From Candidatus Omnitrophota bacterium (GTDB lineage: Bacteria > Hinthialibacterota > Hinthialibacteria > Hinthialibacterales > Hinthialibacteraceae): 64,000 nt of DNA. Position numbers and translations under genes: made by a program. The stretch is taken from contig JBFMBP010000102.1 of the NCBI GenBank assembly GCA_040755155.1, positions 1 to 64,000 of the forward strand. The letters run 5' to 3'. Under the pieces are notes generated by a model. That model worked only from the letters and a program-made list of their open reading frames with translations, ran no database searches and was not told where the DNA came from. Positions 35,738 to 44,347 of the stretch are shown here, piece after piece; within the stretch, counting starts at the first letter, position 1; each line of letters starts with the position of its first letter.

Positions 35738-36448
35738 ATGCTTCTTTTAGCCATTGACGCCTCGACGCCCACCGGTTCGGCCGCCCTCTGGCGGGATGAC
35801 GGCCTGGCGGCTCTCATTACCGCCAGCGTCGATATGACGCACAGCGAAGGATTGATGCCCGCCGTGGACCTATTGCTTCGTCACGCCCGCTGCGGCGTAG
35901 AAGATTTAACGGCGGTCGCCTGCATTTCCGGCCCCGGCTCCTATACGGGTTTGCGCATTGGCATCGCCACGGCCCAGGCGCTGGCTTTTGCGCGCAACCT
36001 GCCCTGCGCCGCCGTCTCCTCTCTGGAAACGCTCTCCTGGGCGCTGCCTTATGCGTCCCATCCCCTATGTCCTCTTCTGCCCGCCCGCAAGGGATGGTCC
36101 TACGCCCAGTTCTTTCAATGGAATGGAACGAAACCCGAAGCGATTTCCGAAGAACTCAACATTCAGCCGGACGAATTGGTTTCTCATATCCATCAACCGG
36201 CGATTTTCTATGGGCCGGGACTACCCGCCTGCCGCGAGCAACTGCGCCATATGCTGGGTGAGGATTATCTGGAACCGCCTCAAGCCTTTCACCAGCCCCG
36301 CGCCGATCTGTTGGCGGAAATCGCCGTCCACCGCCTGATGGAAGGAAAAGGAGTCGCGCCCCAGGAGCTGCAACCCCATTACCTCGGCCCCTCGCAGGCG
36401 GAAATCAATTGGAAAAAGCGTTATCCTCATGGACGGCCTCCGCTATGA
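35738..36448 (+). CDS. tsaB: TsaB, tRNA t6A biosynthesis scaffold protein
   Basis: 236 residues from ATG 35738 (MLLLAIDASTPTGSAALWRD); the longer frame overlaps the fusion gene. The ASKHA fold is shown by the first beta hairpin, HSEGLMPAVDLLLRHA and the family signature CISGPGSYTGLRIGIATAQA. TsaB is a catalytically inert partner of TsaD in the t6A complex. It lies 23 bp after the tsaE fusion and its stop overlaps the rimI start as ATGA. tsaD is not in the window. Confidence 0.93.
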   Translation: MLLLAIDASTPTGSAALWRDDGLAALITASVDMTHSEGLMPAVDLLLRHARCGVEDLTAVACISGPGSYTGLRIGIATAQALAFARNLPCAAVSSLETLSWALPYASHPLCPLLPARKGWSYAQFFQWNGTKPEAISEELNIQPDELVSHIHQPAIFYGPGLPACREQLRHMLGEDYLEPPQAFHQPRADLLAEIAVHRLMEGKGVAPQELQPHYLGPSQAEINWKKRYPHGRPPL

Positions 36449-36897
36449 AATTCCGCTTCCGCTCCATGCGTCTTTACGACGTGCCCCAGGTTTACGCCAT
36501 CGAGGTGGAATCGTTCAGCGATCCCTGGTCGGAACGCATTTTCCTGGAAGATTTGCAAGATCGGGGATACAACCGTACTCTGGTCGCCGAAGAGGCGGAG
36601 ACTTGCGCCATTGCGGGCTATTGTTGTTTTTGGGTTTTTCCAAACGACGAGGCGCACATCAACAACATCGCCATCCATCCCGCACGCCGGAGAATCGGCC
36701 TGGCGGAAGCGCTCTTGAAGCAGGCGATTAATGTCGGCTTAAAGGAACGAATTCACTCCGTTACGCTTGAAGTCAGAGTCTCCAATGAAGCCGCAATCGC
36801 TTTCTATAAAAAATTGGGATTCCAAGAGGAAGGCCGGCGCAAAGATTACTACGTCAAACCGAAAGAGGATGCCTTGATTTATCGATTAATGTTATGA
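36445..36897 (+). CDS. rimI: RimI-type GNAT N-acetyltransferase
   Basis: 150 residues from ATG 36445, which overlaps the tsaB stop. GNAT fold: MRLYDVPQVYAIEVESFSDP at the start, INNIAIHPARRRIGLAEALL (acetyl-CoA loop motif A, RRRIGLA), and LEVRVSNEAAIAFYKKLGF (motif B). RimI acetylates the N-terminus of ribosomal protein S18 in E. coli and is very often encoded next to tsaB, as here. It ends 4 bp before the stop of a convergent Uma2 gene, with no room for a separate terminator. Confidence 0.92.
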   Translation: MKFRFRSMRLYDVPQVYAIEVESFSDPWSERIFLEDLQDRGYNRTLVAEEAETCAIAGYCCFWVFPNDEAHINNIAIHPARRRIGLAEALLKQAINVGLKERIHSVTLEVRVSNEAAIAFYKKLGFQEEGRRKDYYVKPKEDALIYRLML

Positions 36898-36901
36898 TCC
36901 G

Positions 36902-37513
36902 CTAGATTTCGGTCTTCGCGGACGCGTCGCCATCGGGCGCGGCGTTCTCCGCCTCTGGTCCTTTAACTTCGAAGATTTCCCATAAAAGAATTTCCATCTC
37001 GCCAAGCGATTTTAGAGACATCGTTTGTTGAGAATCGAAAATCTCTCCCCGGTCGAATTGCCCATCGCTCCCTAACAAATAACGTTCAACGAAAAGTGCG
37101 GAGGGATCGATTAGGATATATTCCTTTACGCCGAAATGTTCGTATAAATTTTTCTTATCCCAGCGGTCTTTCTTGGCAGTAGCGGGACTCAAAACTTCGA
37201 TAATCAAATCGGGAGCGCCCTGAATATTCCCCCCTTTCATTTTGTTCTTGTCGCAAACGACGAAAACATCAGGCTGGACGACATCGCTTTCCGAGAGAAC
37301 CACATCGGTGGGAGCCACCCAAGGCGTACAGGCTTGTCCGCGCAATTTCTGTTTCAGATAAGCAATAAGATTGCCCACAATCGCCTGATGCTCAAGATTC
37401 GGCGCCGGAGACATGGCGTAAGCCGTTCCATCGATAATCTCCCAGCGCTCGTCATCCGGCCAGGTCAGATAATCCCGATACGTAAATTTCGTTTTTTCTT
37501 TCAGCAAGGGCAT
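36902..37513 (-). CDS. Uma2-family (DUF820) putative endonuclease, paralogue A
   Basis: 203 residues. Uma2 domain: FTYRDYLTWPDDERWEIIDG near the start, HQAIVGNLIAYLKQ, the acidic VQPDVFVVCDKNK, and the PD-(D/E)xK-like core PDLIIEVLSPATAKKDRW with Lys in the following KKNLYEHFGVKEYILIDP. A short acidic tail differs from the other two copies. AGAGG lies 6 bp before the ATG. The family has a restriction-endonuclease-like fold; its physiological role is unknown. Third and last of three tandem paralogues. Confidence 0.9.
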   Translation of the reverse strand: MPLLKEKTKFTYRDYLTWPDDERWEIIDGTAYAMSPAPNLEHQAIVGNLIAYLKQKLRGQACTPWVAPTDVVLSESDVVQPDVFVVCDKNKMKGGNIQGAPDLIIEVLSPATAKKDRWDKKNLYEHFGVKEYILIDPSALFVERYLLGSDGQFDRGEIFDSQQTMSLKSLGEMEILLWEIFEVKGPEAENAAPDGDASAKTEI

Positions 37514-37537
37514 GGTTAACCTCTCTCAAAGATAAAA

Positions 37538-38116
37538 CTAAATATTGATCTCTTCTTCCGGTCCTTTAACTCCGAAAATTTCCCATAAAGAAATTTCCAT
37601 CTCGCCAAGCGACTTAAGAGACATCTTTTGTTGAGAATCGAAAATCTCTCCCCGGTCGAATCGCCCATCGCTCCCCAACAGATACCGTTCGGCAAACATT
37701 CCGGAGGGATCGATTAGAACATACTCTTTTACGCCGAAATGTTCGTAGAGATTTTTTTTATCCCAGCGGTCTTTCTTGGCGGTACCGGGACTTAAAACTT
37801 CAATAATCAAATCGGGAGCGCCTTGAATATTCGCCCCTTTCATTTTGTTCTTATCGCAAACGACGAAAACATCAGGCTGGACGACGTCGCTTTCCGAAAG
37901 AACCACATCGGTGGGAGCAACCCAAGGCGTACAGGTCTGCCCGAGCAATTTTTGTTGGAGAAACGTTATAAAATTGCGCACAATCGCCTGATGCGCAAGG
38001 TTCGGCGCCGGAGACATGGCGTAAGCCGTTCCATCGATAATCTCCCAGCGCTCGTCATCCGGCCAAGTCAGATAATCCCGATACGTAAATTTCGTTTTTT
38101 CCTGCGGCAAGGGCAT
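37538..38116 (-). CDS. Uma2-family putative endonuclease, paralogue B
   Basis: 192 residues, very close to paralogue A from FTYRDYLTWPDD to the core PDLIIEVLSPGTAKKDRW, with differences concentrated around residues 45-60 (HQAIVRNFITFLQQKLLGQ) and in the tail. The core acidic and lysine residues are kept, so nothing suggests decay. It lies 24 bp upstream of paralogue A and 8 bp downstream of paralogue C on the same strand, so the three are probably one transcript. The ribosome binding site is weak. Confidence 0.9.
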   Translation of the reverse strand: MPLPQEKTKFTYRDYLTWPDDERWEIIDGTAYAMSPAPNLAHQAIVRNFITFLQQKLLGQTCTPWVAPTDVVLSESDVVQPDVFVVCDKNKMKGANIQGAPDLIIEVLSPGTAKKDRWDKKNLYEHFGVKEYVLIDPSGMFAERYLLGSDGRFDRGEIFDSQQKMSLKSLGEMEISLWEIFGVKGPEEEINI

Positions 38117-38124
38117 AATTAATC

Positions 38125-38706
38125 TTACCTTAAATCAGTCTCTTTTTCCGGTCCTTTAACCTCGAAAATTTCCCATAATGAAATTTCCATCTCGCCAAGC
38201 GACTTAAGAGACATCGTTTGTTGGGAATCGAAAATCTCTCCCCGGTCGAATCGTCCATCGGTTCCTAACAAGTAGCGTTCGGCGAAGAGCGCAGATGGAT
38301 CGATCAGGATATACTCCTTTACGCCAAAATGCTCGTAAAGATTCTTTTTCTCCCAACGATCTTTCTTCGCAGTAGATGGACTCAAAACTTCTACGATCAA
38401 ATCGGGAGCGCCTTGAATATTCCCCCCTTTCATTTTGTTCTTGTCGCAAACGACGAATACATCAGGCTGGACGATGTCGCTTTCCGAGAGAACTACATCG
38501 GTGGGAGCAACCCAAGGAACGCATGTCTTCCCCTTCAGTTTTGCGCCAAGCGTCAAAACCAAATTCCAAATGATGGACTGGTGCTCAAGATTCGGCGCCG
38601 GTGACATGGCGTATGCCGTTCCGTCGATAATCTCCCAGCGTTCGTCATCCGGCCAGGTCAGATAATCATGATATGTGAATTTCGTTTTTTCCTGCGGCAA
38701 GGGCAT
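38125..38706 (-). CDS. Uma2-family putative endonuclease, paralogue C
   Basis: 193 residues from ATG 38706 (MPLPQEKTKFTYHDYL; GGGAGAG 6 bp further up). ATG 38712 is also possible but lies against the Shine-Dalgarno. Same Uma2 domain; the variable segment is HQSIIWNLVLTLGAKLKGKT, and the core reads PDLIVEVLSPSTAKKDRW. First gene of the triplet; its promoter should lie in the AT-rich 165 bp before the divergent S41 peptidase gene. Confidence 0.9.
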   Translation of the reverse strand: MPLPQEKTKFTYHDYLTWPDDERWEIIDGTAYAMSPAPNLEHQSIIWNLVLTLGAKLKGKTCVPWVAPTDVVLSESDIVQPDVFVVCDKNKMKGGNIQGAPDLIVEVLSPSTAKKDRWEKKNLYEHFGVKEYILIDPSALFAERYLLGTDGRFDRGEIFDSQQTMSLKSLGEMEISLWEIFEVKGPEKETDLR

Positions 38707-38871
38707 AATCATCTCTCCCGATTTTTTATTATACTATCAATTCTCATTCATACGATGACGATCGACATTCTTCAACCACTTTTTAACAACAATAATTCAT
38801 ATATCCATTCATATCCACAAAGCCGTCTATTTATGATATTTTATTAAAAAAATAACGATGGGGGAACGATA

Positions 38872-41415
38872 ATGAAAAAACTATCCGTTCGGATTCTTGG
38901 GCTGGCGTGCGTTATGCTGTTGGCCTATTCCTGCGCGCCGAAAGATAAGGGGTTGTTGGGAACATATCCCACAACCTTGACGGAAGGCTATTCCCAAGCG
39001 GAACAAGCCAAGCCGTGGCGATTTACTTCCGACGATATTTACAAAATATCTCGTTTTTCTTTCTCCGTGGGATCGAACCTTACCATCGAATGCGGCGAGT
39101 CGGACTTAGGCGTGGGACATAGCGACGACGGCGCCGTCTGGGCCGTCGTCATGCCTGTGGAAAAAGGATCTTTGACTCATATCCGCAATAAATCCGCCGA
39201 AGAAATTTCGCATCTATGGCTGCGATTTCATCCCGCCAAGATCAACGAATTGTTTCCGCCGAAGACAGTACTTTCCGGGAAAGAAAATCGGGAGTTGCTT
39301 CCCCTGATGCAGCGAATCGCCAACGCAAAGTTTCGCAACAGCTATCATGCGGGAATGTCGGCGCTCATTCCCTCTCCTCCAGACATGATCGTCGATGCAG
39401 ACGTAAAGTCGGAGCCGCCGCTGCGGCGTTTTTACTCGGTGGATTTAAAAAAGAAATCCATAAAATACGAATCGTTTTTCCAGAATAAGCCGCTGCCGCC
39501 GCTGCAACCGATTACGCCGGAAATGACGGAAAAAAGTTTCGACCAATTATGGACGGCTTACGATAAACAATACCCCCTGTTTACGCTGCGTCCGGAAGTG
39601 GATTGGAACCAACTGAAAGAGCAATTCCGCCCTCAAGCGTTGCAGGCGAAAAACAGTTTCGAATTCGCTTGGATTTTAGCCAAGATGCTCGCTCCTTTGC
39701 GCGACCTGCATATCTGGATTCATATCGGAAAAGAGAGCGTCCCCGTCTTCAACCGGCCTCGTTCCAGCAACGCCAATCCCTCAGCGCTTGAAGCCATGAT
39801 CGGAAAAATAACGAAAACGGGTCAGCAAGTCCATTGGGGAAAAACGAAGGAGCAAATCGGTTATATCGCGATTTGGAGTTGGACGAATCCCGAAATTCCC
39901 GGCCAATTCGATCAGGCTTTAGAGGAAATGAGGGACGTGCGAGGGTTGATCGTCGACGTCCGTCTCAACGGCGGCGGCAGCGAGGATTTAGCTCAAGCCG
40001 TTGCCGGACGTTTTTTGGAAAAAGAAGTGATTTATTCTTATAGCCAATACCGAAAAGGCCCCGCACACGGCGATTTGACGGAAAAGATGCCGCGAAAAAC
40101 TATCCCTCGCGGCCCTTGGCGTTTCGACCGTCCCACGCTCATCCTCATCGGCCAAAAGTGCATGAGCAGCAACGAATCCTTCATCTGCATGATGGCGGAA
40201 GCGCCGCAAGCAACCACAATGGGAGATCGCACCTGCGGCTCCAGCGCTAATCCCACAATCATCGATCTGCCCGCGGGAGTGCAGGTCAGCCTGCCTCGTT
40301 GGATCGATCTTTTAGCGGACGGGACGCCTTTGGACGAACGCGGCATTCAACCGGATATCGCTTTCGAACCGGACGCAGACGCTTTTACCGGCAAAAACGA
40401 CGACCTGCTCGCCGCCGCCCTTGAACGGCTGCGCCATGAGCCGTTACCGCCGCAGCCTATCGCCGGTCCTTCCGCCATACACGCCGCCGCCAAGAAGCGG
40501 GCATGGAGCGCGGAGCAAGTAATCGGCGAACCGGACGTCCACAATCCCGGCTCCTCTCCCGCCGCCTGGGCGCCTGCCGCGCCCCATAGTCCGGATGAAT
40601 GGTTACTGCTCGCTTACGGCGAAGTAATCGATGCGGCGTCGGCGGTTATTCACGAGAATCATCATCCGGGCGCGGTTTATAAAATCTGCGCCCTCAATCC
40701 AACGGAAGAAGAAATCGAACTCTGGGCGGGAAACGATCCCACGCCGCCGGATCGAAATAACGGCGTTTCGCAGATAGATTTTTCCAAACCGGCGAAGATC
40801 CAGCGCCTCAAAATTTATCTTGACGGTTCCCGCGTATTCGGAAGCGGCGAGATCGACGCCGTGGGACTGATCGGCGTGGACGGAAAAACGCGCTGGGCGG
40901 TTGGAGCCGATGCCAGCAGCAGTTTCGCCGACATCATGGAGCCGATCGTCCTATCATCCACCCCTCTCCAAAAACGGCCTTGGGGTCCCGAACAAGCGAC
41001 GGGCGAACCCAACACGCCGAACGCGGGCGATCTAGTAACGGCCTGGGCTTCCTTGACCCAAGACGGGCAGAGGGAATGGCTAATTTTGGAATTCGAAGAG
41101 CCGATTTTTCCCGCAAGCGTGAAAATCGTAGAAACCTTCAATCCCGGCGCCGTGGATAAAGTTACGCTCATTAACGAGAACGGCGAGGAGACGGAAGCCT
41201 GGAGCGGCGAAGACCCGACGCCTCCCGGCCAGGAGATCGGCGTATCCGAGATCAAGTTCGAAAAGTCGATCCAATGTCAAAAGATCAAGATTTATATCGA
41301 CTCGCCCAAAGTTCCCGGCTGGAACGAAATCGACGCCGTCGGATTGGCGGATGAGGCGGGAAAAACCTACTGGGCAGTTCGCGCCGAAGCCAGCAGCTCC
41401 TACGCGGAAAGATAA
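38872..41415 (+). CDS. S41-family peptidase lipoprotein with duplicated C-terminal discoidin-like domains
   Basis: 847 residues. Lipoprotein signal with lipobox LAYSC (VMLLAYSCAPKDKG). The region 220-500 is tricorn/CtpA-like: an N-terminal helical bundle (FDQLWTAYDKQYPLFTLRPE), ALNPSALEAM-like linker, GYIAIWSWTNPEIPGQFDQA, GLIVDVRLNGGGSEDLAQAV, and the nucleophile region CMSSNESFICMM (Ser432/433), then TMGDRTCGSSANP. Residues about 540-690 and 695-847 are two copies of one domain (WSAEQVIGEPDV versus WGPEQATGEPNT; EIDAVGLIGVDGKTRWAV versus EIDAVGLADEAGKTYWAV), which look like jelly-roll binding modules. Probably faces the periplasm or cell surface. Whether it is proteolytically active is not certain. 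Confidence 0.75.
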   Translation: MKKLSVRILGLACVMLLAYSCAPKDKGLLGTYPTTLTEGYSQAEQAKPWRFTSDDIYKISRFSFSVGSNLTIECGESDLGVGHSDDGAVWAVVMPVEKGSLTHIRNKSAEEISHLWLRFHPAKINELFPPKTVLSGKENRELLPLMQRIANAKFRNSYHAGMSALIPSPPDMIVDADVKSEPPLRRFYSVDLKKKSIKYESFFQNKPLPPLQPITPEMTEKSFDQLWTAYDKQYPLFTLRPEVDWNQLKEQFRPQALQAKNSFEFAWILAKMLAPLRDLHIWIHIGKESVPVFNRPRSSNANPSALEAMIGKITKTGQQVHWGKTKEQIGYIAIWSWTNPEIPGQFDQALEEMRDVRGLIVDVRLNGGGSEDLAQAVAGRFLEKEVIYSYSQYRKGPAHGDLTEKMPRKTIPRGPWRFDRPTLILIGQKCMSSNESFICMMAEAPQATTMGDRTCGSSANPTIIDLPAGVQVSLPRWIDLLADGTPLDERGIQPDIAFEPDADAFTGKNDDLLAAALERLRHEPLPPQPIAGPSAIHAAAKKRAWSAEQVIGEPDVHNPGSSPAAWAPAAPHSPDEWLLLAYGEVIDAASAVIHENHHPGAVYKICALNPTEEEIELWAGNDPTPPDRNNGVSQIDFSKPAKIQRLKIYLDGSRVFGSGEIDAVGLIGVDGKTRWAVGADASSSFADIMEPIVLSSTPLQKRPWGPEQATGEPNTPNAGDLVTAWASLTQDGQREWLILEFEEPIFPASVKIVETFNPGAVDKVTLINENGEETEAWSGEDPTPPGQEIGVSEIKFEKSIQCQKIKIYIDSPKVPGWNEIDAVGLADEAGKTYWAVRAEASSSYAER

Positions 41416-41540
41416 TAAGATGCAATTTATATTAAAATCAACGCCAATCCCCTATCTTTGCTTGTTACTGTTCAAGGGAGAGTTATACTTCAAATCCATG
41501 TTGCGCAAATACTAAATCAGTCTTATGCCGCGTTAAAAAA

Positions 41541-42758
41541 ATGATCGATGTCAAACCTATCGTATTGAACAACGTTACGGCGATTACGCCGTTTCGCCGG
41601 GCGGAAAATTGTTTTCTGCTGTTGCGATCCGGCAAGATCGTCAAGATCGGACGTACGGAAGATTTGCTGCACATGCCGGACGTGGACGTATTCGATCTGC
41701 CCGGGCATTACGTCTTGCCCGGCTTCATTGACGTCCATGTTCACGGCGGGGCGGGTTTCGACTGCACCGATTCGGATCCCGATGCGCTGGACGAAATCGG
41801 ACGCTTCCACGCCAGTCATGGAACGACTTCGTTGATCGCCACCGTCTATTCCCAGCCCAAGCAAGAACTCTTCGCCTGCATCCGCCGCATCCGGCGATTC
41901 TGCGAATCCTCCAGTCCCCACCGGATCATCGAAGGCGTCCATCTGGAAGGCCCTTTCCTCAATCCCGAAATGCACGGCGCCATCCGGCCCGATTACATGT
42001 GGCCCGCCTCTCGCGAAGCGTTCCGGGAGATTATGGACGTCGGCGGCGCCTGGATTCGCGTCATGACCATCGCACCGGAAATTCCTGGCGCCATGCAGGT
42101 GCTGCGTTCAGCCTCCATCGCCAAATCGGCGGAAGGCAACGTCGGAACGGAATTCATAAAGCCGTTGCATCTTTCCATCGGCCACTCCAAAGCCCGCTAC
42201 GAACAGATTTCGGAAGCCATCGACAGCGGCTTGGAAGGCGTTACCCATATTTTCAACGCCATGCCTACTATGCACCATCGGCGTCCCGGCGTTCTGGTGG
42301 GTACAATGTTGCGGGACGAATTGTTCGTCGAGGTTATCGCCGACACGCTTCATGTCCACCCCGCCGTTCTGCAACTGCTTTTAAAAGTGAAGAAGCACGA
42401 CAAAATTCTATTGGTCAGCGACGCCATCCGCGCCGCCGGTTCGCCGGACGGCGAATACGATTTCAGCGGCCAGAAAGTCATCATGCGCGAAGGCCGGGCT
42501 TATCTGGCGGATTCTCCCGATACGCTGGCGGGAAGCACCTTGAGCATGGACAAAGCGTTGAAAACCATGATCGATCACGCGGGCGCTTCTTTAGAACAAG
42601 CCGCCCAGATGGCCAGCCTCAATCCCGCCCGCATTCTGGAATGGAAATACCGCCGCGGCATTCTGGCCGCCGGCAAAGACGCCGATCTCGCCGTACTCGA
42701 TAAAGATATGAAAGTCCGCATGACCATCAAAGCCGGGCGTATCGTCTATCAAGCTTGA
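41541..42758 (+). CDS. nagA: N-acetylglucosamine-6-phosphate deacetylase
   Basis: 405 residues, normal length for NagA. Amidohydrolase-fold motifs in order: PGFIDVHVHGGAGFDCTD (metal ligands, about residue 60), GVHLEGPFLNPEMHGA (catalytic Glu), HLSIGHSKA (His ligand), VTHIFNAMPTMHHRRPG, and ILLVSDAIRAAG with the catalytic Asp. It converts GlcNAc-6-phosphate to glucosamine-6-phosphate in amino-sugar catabolism or cell-wall recycling. No nagB or transporter is adjacent. The next gene follows 79 bp later; that gap contains CCACTGGTCACT twice in direct repeat. Confidence 0.93.
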   Translation: MIDVKPIVLNNVTAITPFRRAENCFLLLRSGKIVKIGRTEDLLHMPDVDVFDLPGHYVLPGFIDVHVHGGAGFDCTDSDPDALDEIGRFHASHGTTSLIATVYSQPKQELFACIRRIRRFCESSSPHRIIEGVHLEGPFLNPEMHGAIRPDYMWPASREAFREIMDVGGAWIRVMTIAPEIPGAMQVLRSASIAKSAEGNVGTEFIKPLHLSIGHSKARYEQISEAIDSGLEGVTHIFNAMPTMHHRRPGVLVGTMLRDELFVEVIADTLHVHPAVLQLLLKVKKHDKILLVSDAIRAAGSPDGEYDFSGQKVIMREGRAYLADSPDTLAGSTLSMDKALKTMIDHAGASLEQAAQMASLNPARILEWKYRRGILAAGKDADLAVLDKDMKVRMTIKAGRIVYQA

Positions 42759-42837
42759 CGCCTTGAAAAACAACGGTTCGCTTCGATAGTTGCTAACCAC
42801 TGGTCACTAATCACTATCCACTGGTCACTTTTTTAGA

Positions 42838-43626
42838 ATGTACGACTCGACTCTATGGCGTTTGACGGAAGGAGACGGCCCCATCCTGGCGGCGGCCAAT
42901 CATGATGGCCATGAATTGCGTCCGGAAGTCGCCGAGCGGCTGGCGCTATCGGAAGAAGATCGTTTGCTCGAAGAAGACCCTTTTACCGGTTTATGGACGA
43001 AAGCGGGGGATATCCAAATCGTCATGCGCCGCTCGCGCTTCGAAATGGACGTCAACCGTCCCCACGCCAAAGCCGTTTACCTCCATCCCGAAGACGCATG
43101 GGGACTGCGCGTTTGGAAAGAGCCTCCCTCGTCCGAATTGCTCGCCCGCTCGCTAGCGCAATACGACGCCTATTACGCCGAAATGCGCCGCCTCCTTTCC
43201 CGCCTGGAAAAACGCTATGGCCGTTTCATCGTTCTCGATCTTCATTCCTACAATCACCGCCGCCTCGGCCCCGATAGTCCCCCCGCCGATTCCGCGCAAA
43301 ATCCCGAAGTCATCCTGGGAACGCTGACGATGCGGCGGGAGCGTTGGACGCCGCTCGTCGAACGCTTTTTGCGGGAACTGCGCGAAGCGGATTTCCTGGG
43401 ACGAAAATTGGACGCGCGCGAGAACGTCAAGTTCGGCGGCGGCTATTTTCCCCAATGGGTGCATGAAAACTTTCCCCAATCCGGCTGCGCTTTGGCCATT
43501 GAATTCAAAAAATTCTTCATGGACGAATGGACGGGAGCAGCGGATCACGTACAATTGGACGCCATCACGCGCATCATTCAAAAAGCGGCTGACGCTTTGC
43601 GGGAAGAGTGGGGGAAGCGGGAATGA
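42838..43626 (+). CDS. N-formylglutamate amidohydrolase family protein
   Basis: 262 residues. Family motifs: ILAAANHDGHELRPEV (His pair near 23-27), EEDPFTGLWTKAGDIQIVMR, RSRFEMDVNRP, FIVLDLHSYNHRRLGPD near residue 130-145, and a C-terminal CALAIEFKKFFMDEW. The zinc amidohydrolase family includes HutG (N-formyl-Glu to formate and Glu) but also many relatives of unknown substrate. There are no histidine-degradation genes here, so the substrate is open. No clear ribosome binding site. Confidence 0.82.
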   Translation: MYDSTLWRLTEGDGPILAAANHDGHELRPEVAERLALSEEDRLLEEDPFTGLWTKAGDIQIVMRRSRFEMDVNRPHAKAVYLHPEDAWGLRVWKEPPSSELLARSLAQYDAYYAEMRRLLSRLEKRYGRFIVLDLHSYNHRRLGPDSPPADSAQNPEVILGTLTMRRERWTPLVERFLRELREADFLGRKLDARENVKFGGGYFPQWVHENFPQSGCALAIEFKKFFMDEWTGAADHVQLDAITRIIQKAADALREEWGKRE

Positions 43627-43641
43627 GCAGCGGGACAGATC

Positions 43642-43827
43642 TTATCGATCAGTATGATCGCTTGCTGGCGAATTGGTTAGTAGATTTGTCTCTGACTCTT
43701 GCTTGATCGCAACCTGGAGGATGGCTTGCGCCGCTTCCTCCATCCCTTCCAAGGAAACGTTAAACGCCACAGCCTTACGGATCATTTCTTCACGTTCCAC
43801 TGGGTCCATTTGTTCATAAAATTTCAT
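43642..43827 (-). CDS. Small acidic hypothetical protein
   Basis: 61 residues, MKFYEQMDPVEREEMIRKAV then VSLEGMEEAAQAILQVAIKQ, highly helical and acidic. The residue pattern looks coding, yet I recognise no family. It faces the neighbouring plus-strand gene tail to tail and is encoded alone. Its size would fit an antitoxin or regulator, but no partner gene is adjacent. The ribosome binding site is not evident. Confidence 0.45.
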   Translation of the reverse strand: MKFYEQMDPVEREEMIRKAVAFNVSLEGMEEAAQAILQVAIKQESETNLLTNSPASDHTDR

Positions 43828-43937
43828 TCGCGTTGTCCATTAATCCGTTTTTACATAGTATACAACAAAACGATAGATACATCCGGTTATCGGATGATTT
43901 CCTAAAAAACAATCCACTATTCTCAGGAGTTCAAAAA

Positions 43938-44252
43938 ATGCTTCAATACAAAGCCGACTTTGAAAAGATAGCCTGGGAATCTCCCATTGCAGGAGTAAGG
44001 CATAAATGCTTCGATCAAAATCGTCTGCGCCTGCGCTTGGTTGAGTATACGCAAGCCATGCCGCCCCATTGGTGTGAGAAAGGGCATTATGGATATATCA
44101 TCGAAGGCGAATTGGAAATCGAATACGACAAGGAAACCATAACCTATAAATCGGGCGACGGCCTGTTCATCCCCGATGGATTGGAGCATCGGCATAGAGG
44201 CAGAGTCCTATCTGAAAAAGTGTTGGTTTTCTTTATGGAAATGGTTCGATAA
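43938..44252 (+). CDS. Small single-domain cupin
   Basis: 104 residues from ATG 43938, which has AGGAG 8 bp upstream; the longer frame to 43833 lacks such a site. Cupin motif 1 reads MPPHWCEKGHYGYIIEGELE and motif 2 GDGLFIPDGLEHRHRG, with metal ligands His and Glu present (HWCEKGH). Such cupins bind small metabolites or act as isomerases or epimerases; no substrate can be inferred. It stands alone. Confidence 0.8.
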   Translation: MLQYKADFEKIAWESPIAGVRHKCFDQNRLRLRLVEYTQAMPPHWCEKGHYGYIIEGELEIEYDKETITYKSGDGLFIPDGLEHRHRGRVLSEKVLVFFMEMVR

Positions 44253-44291
44253 GATAGGGCGTTTCGATCAAGCCGTCATTTCTCTATCAAA

Positions 44292-44322
44292 ACAAACAGG
44301 AGACGATCCGAAAACCGTCCCC
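44292..44322 (-). terminator. Weak terminator-like hairpin after the Gfo/Idh/MocA gene
   Basis: On the minus strand GGGGACG and CGTCTCC pair (one G-U) around a 10-base loop and are followed by TGTTTTG. It lies 26 bp after the stop of the minus-strand oxidoreductase gene. The stem is short and the T-run broken. Confidence 0.4.
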
Positions 44323-44347
44323 TGCCTTATTTCATGGAAGAATCGAT

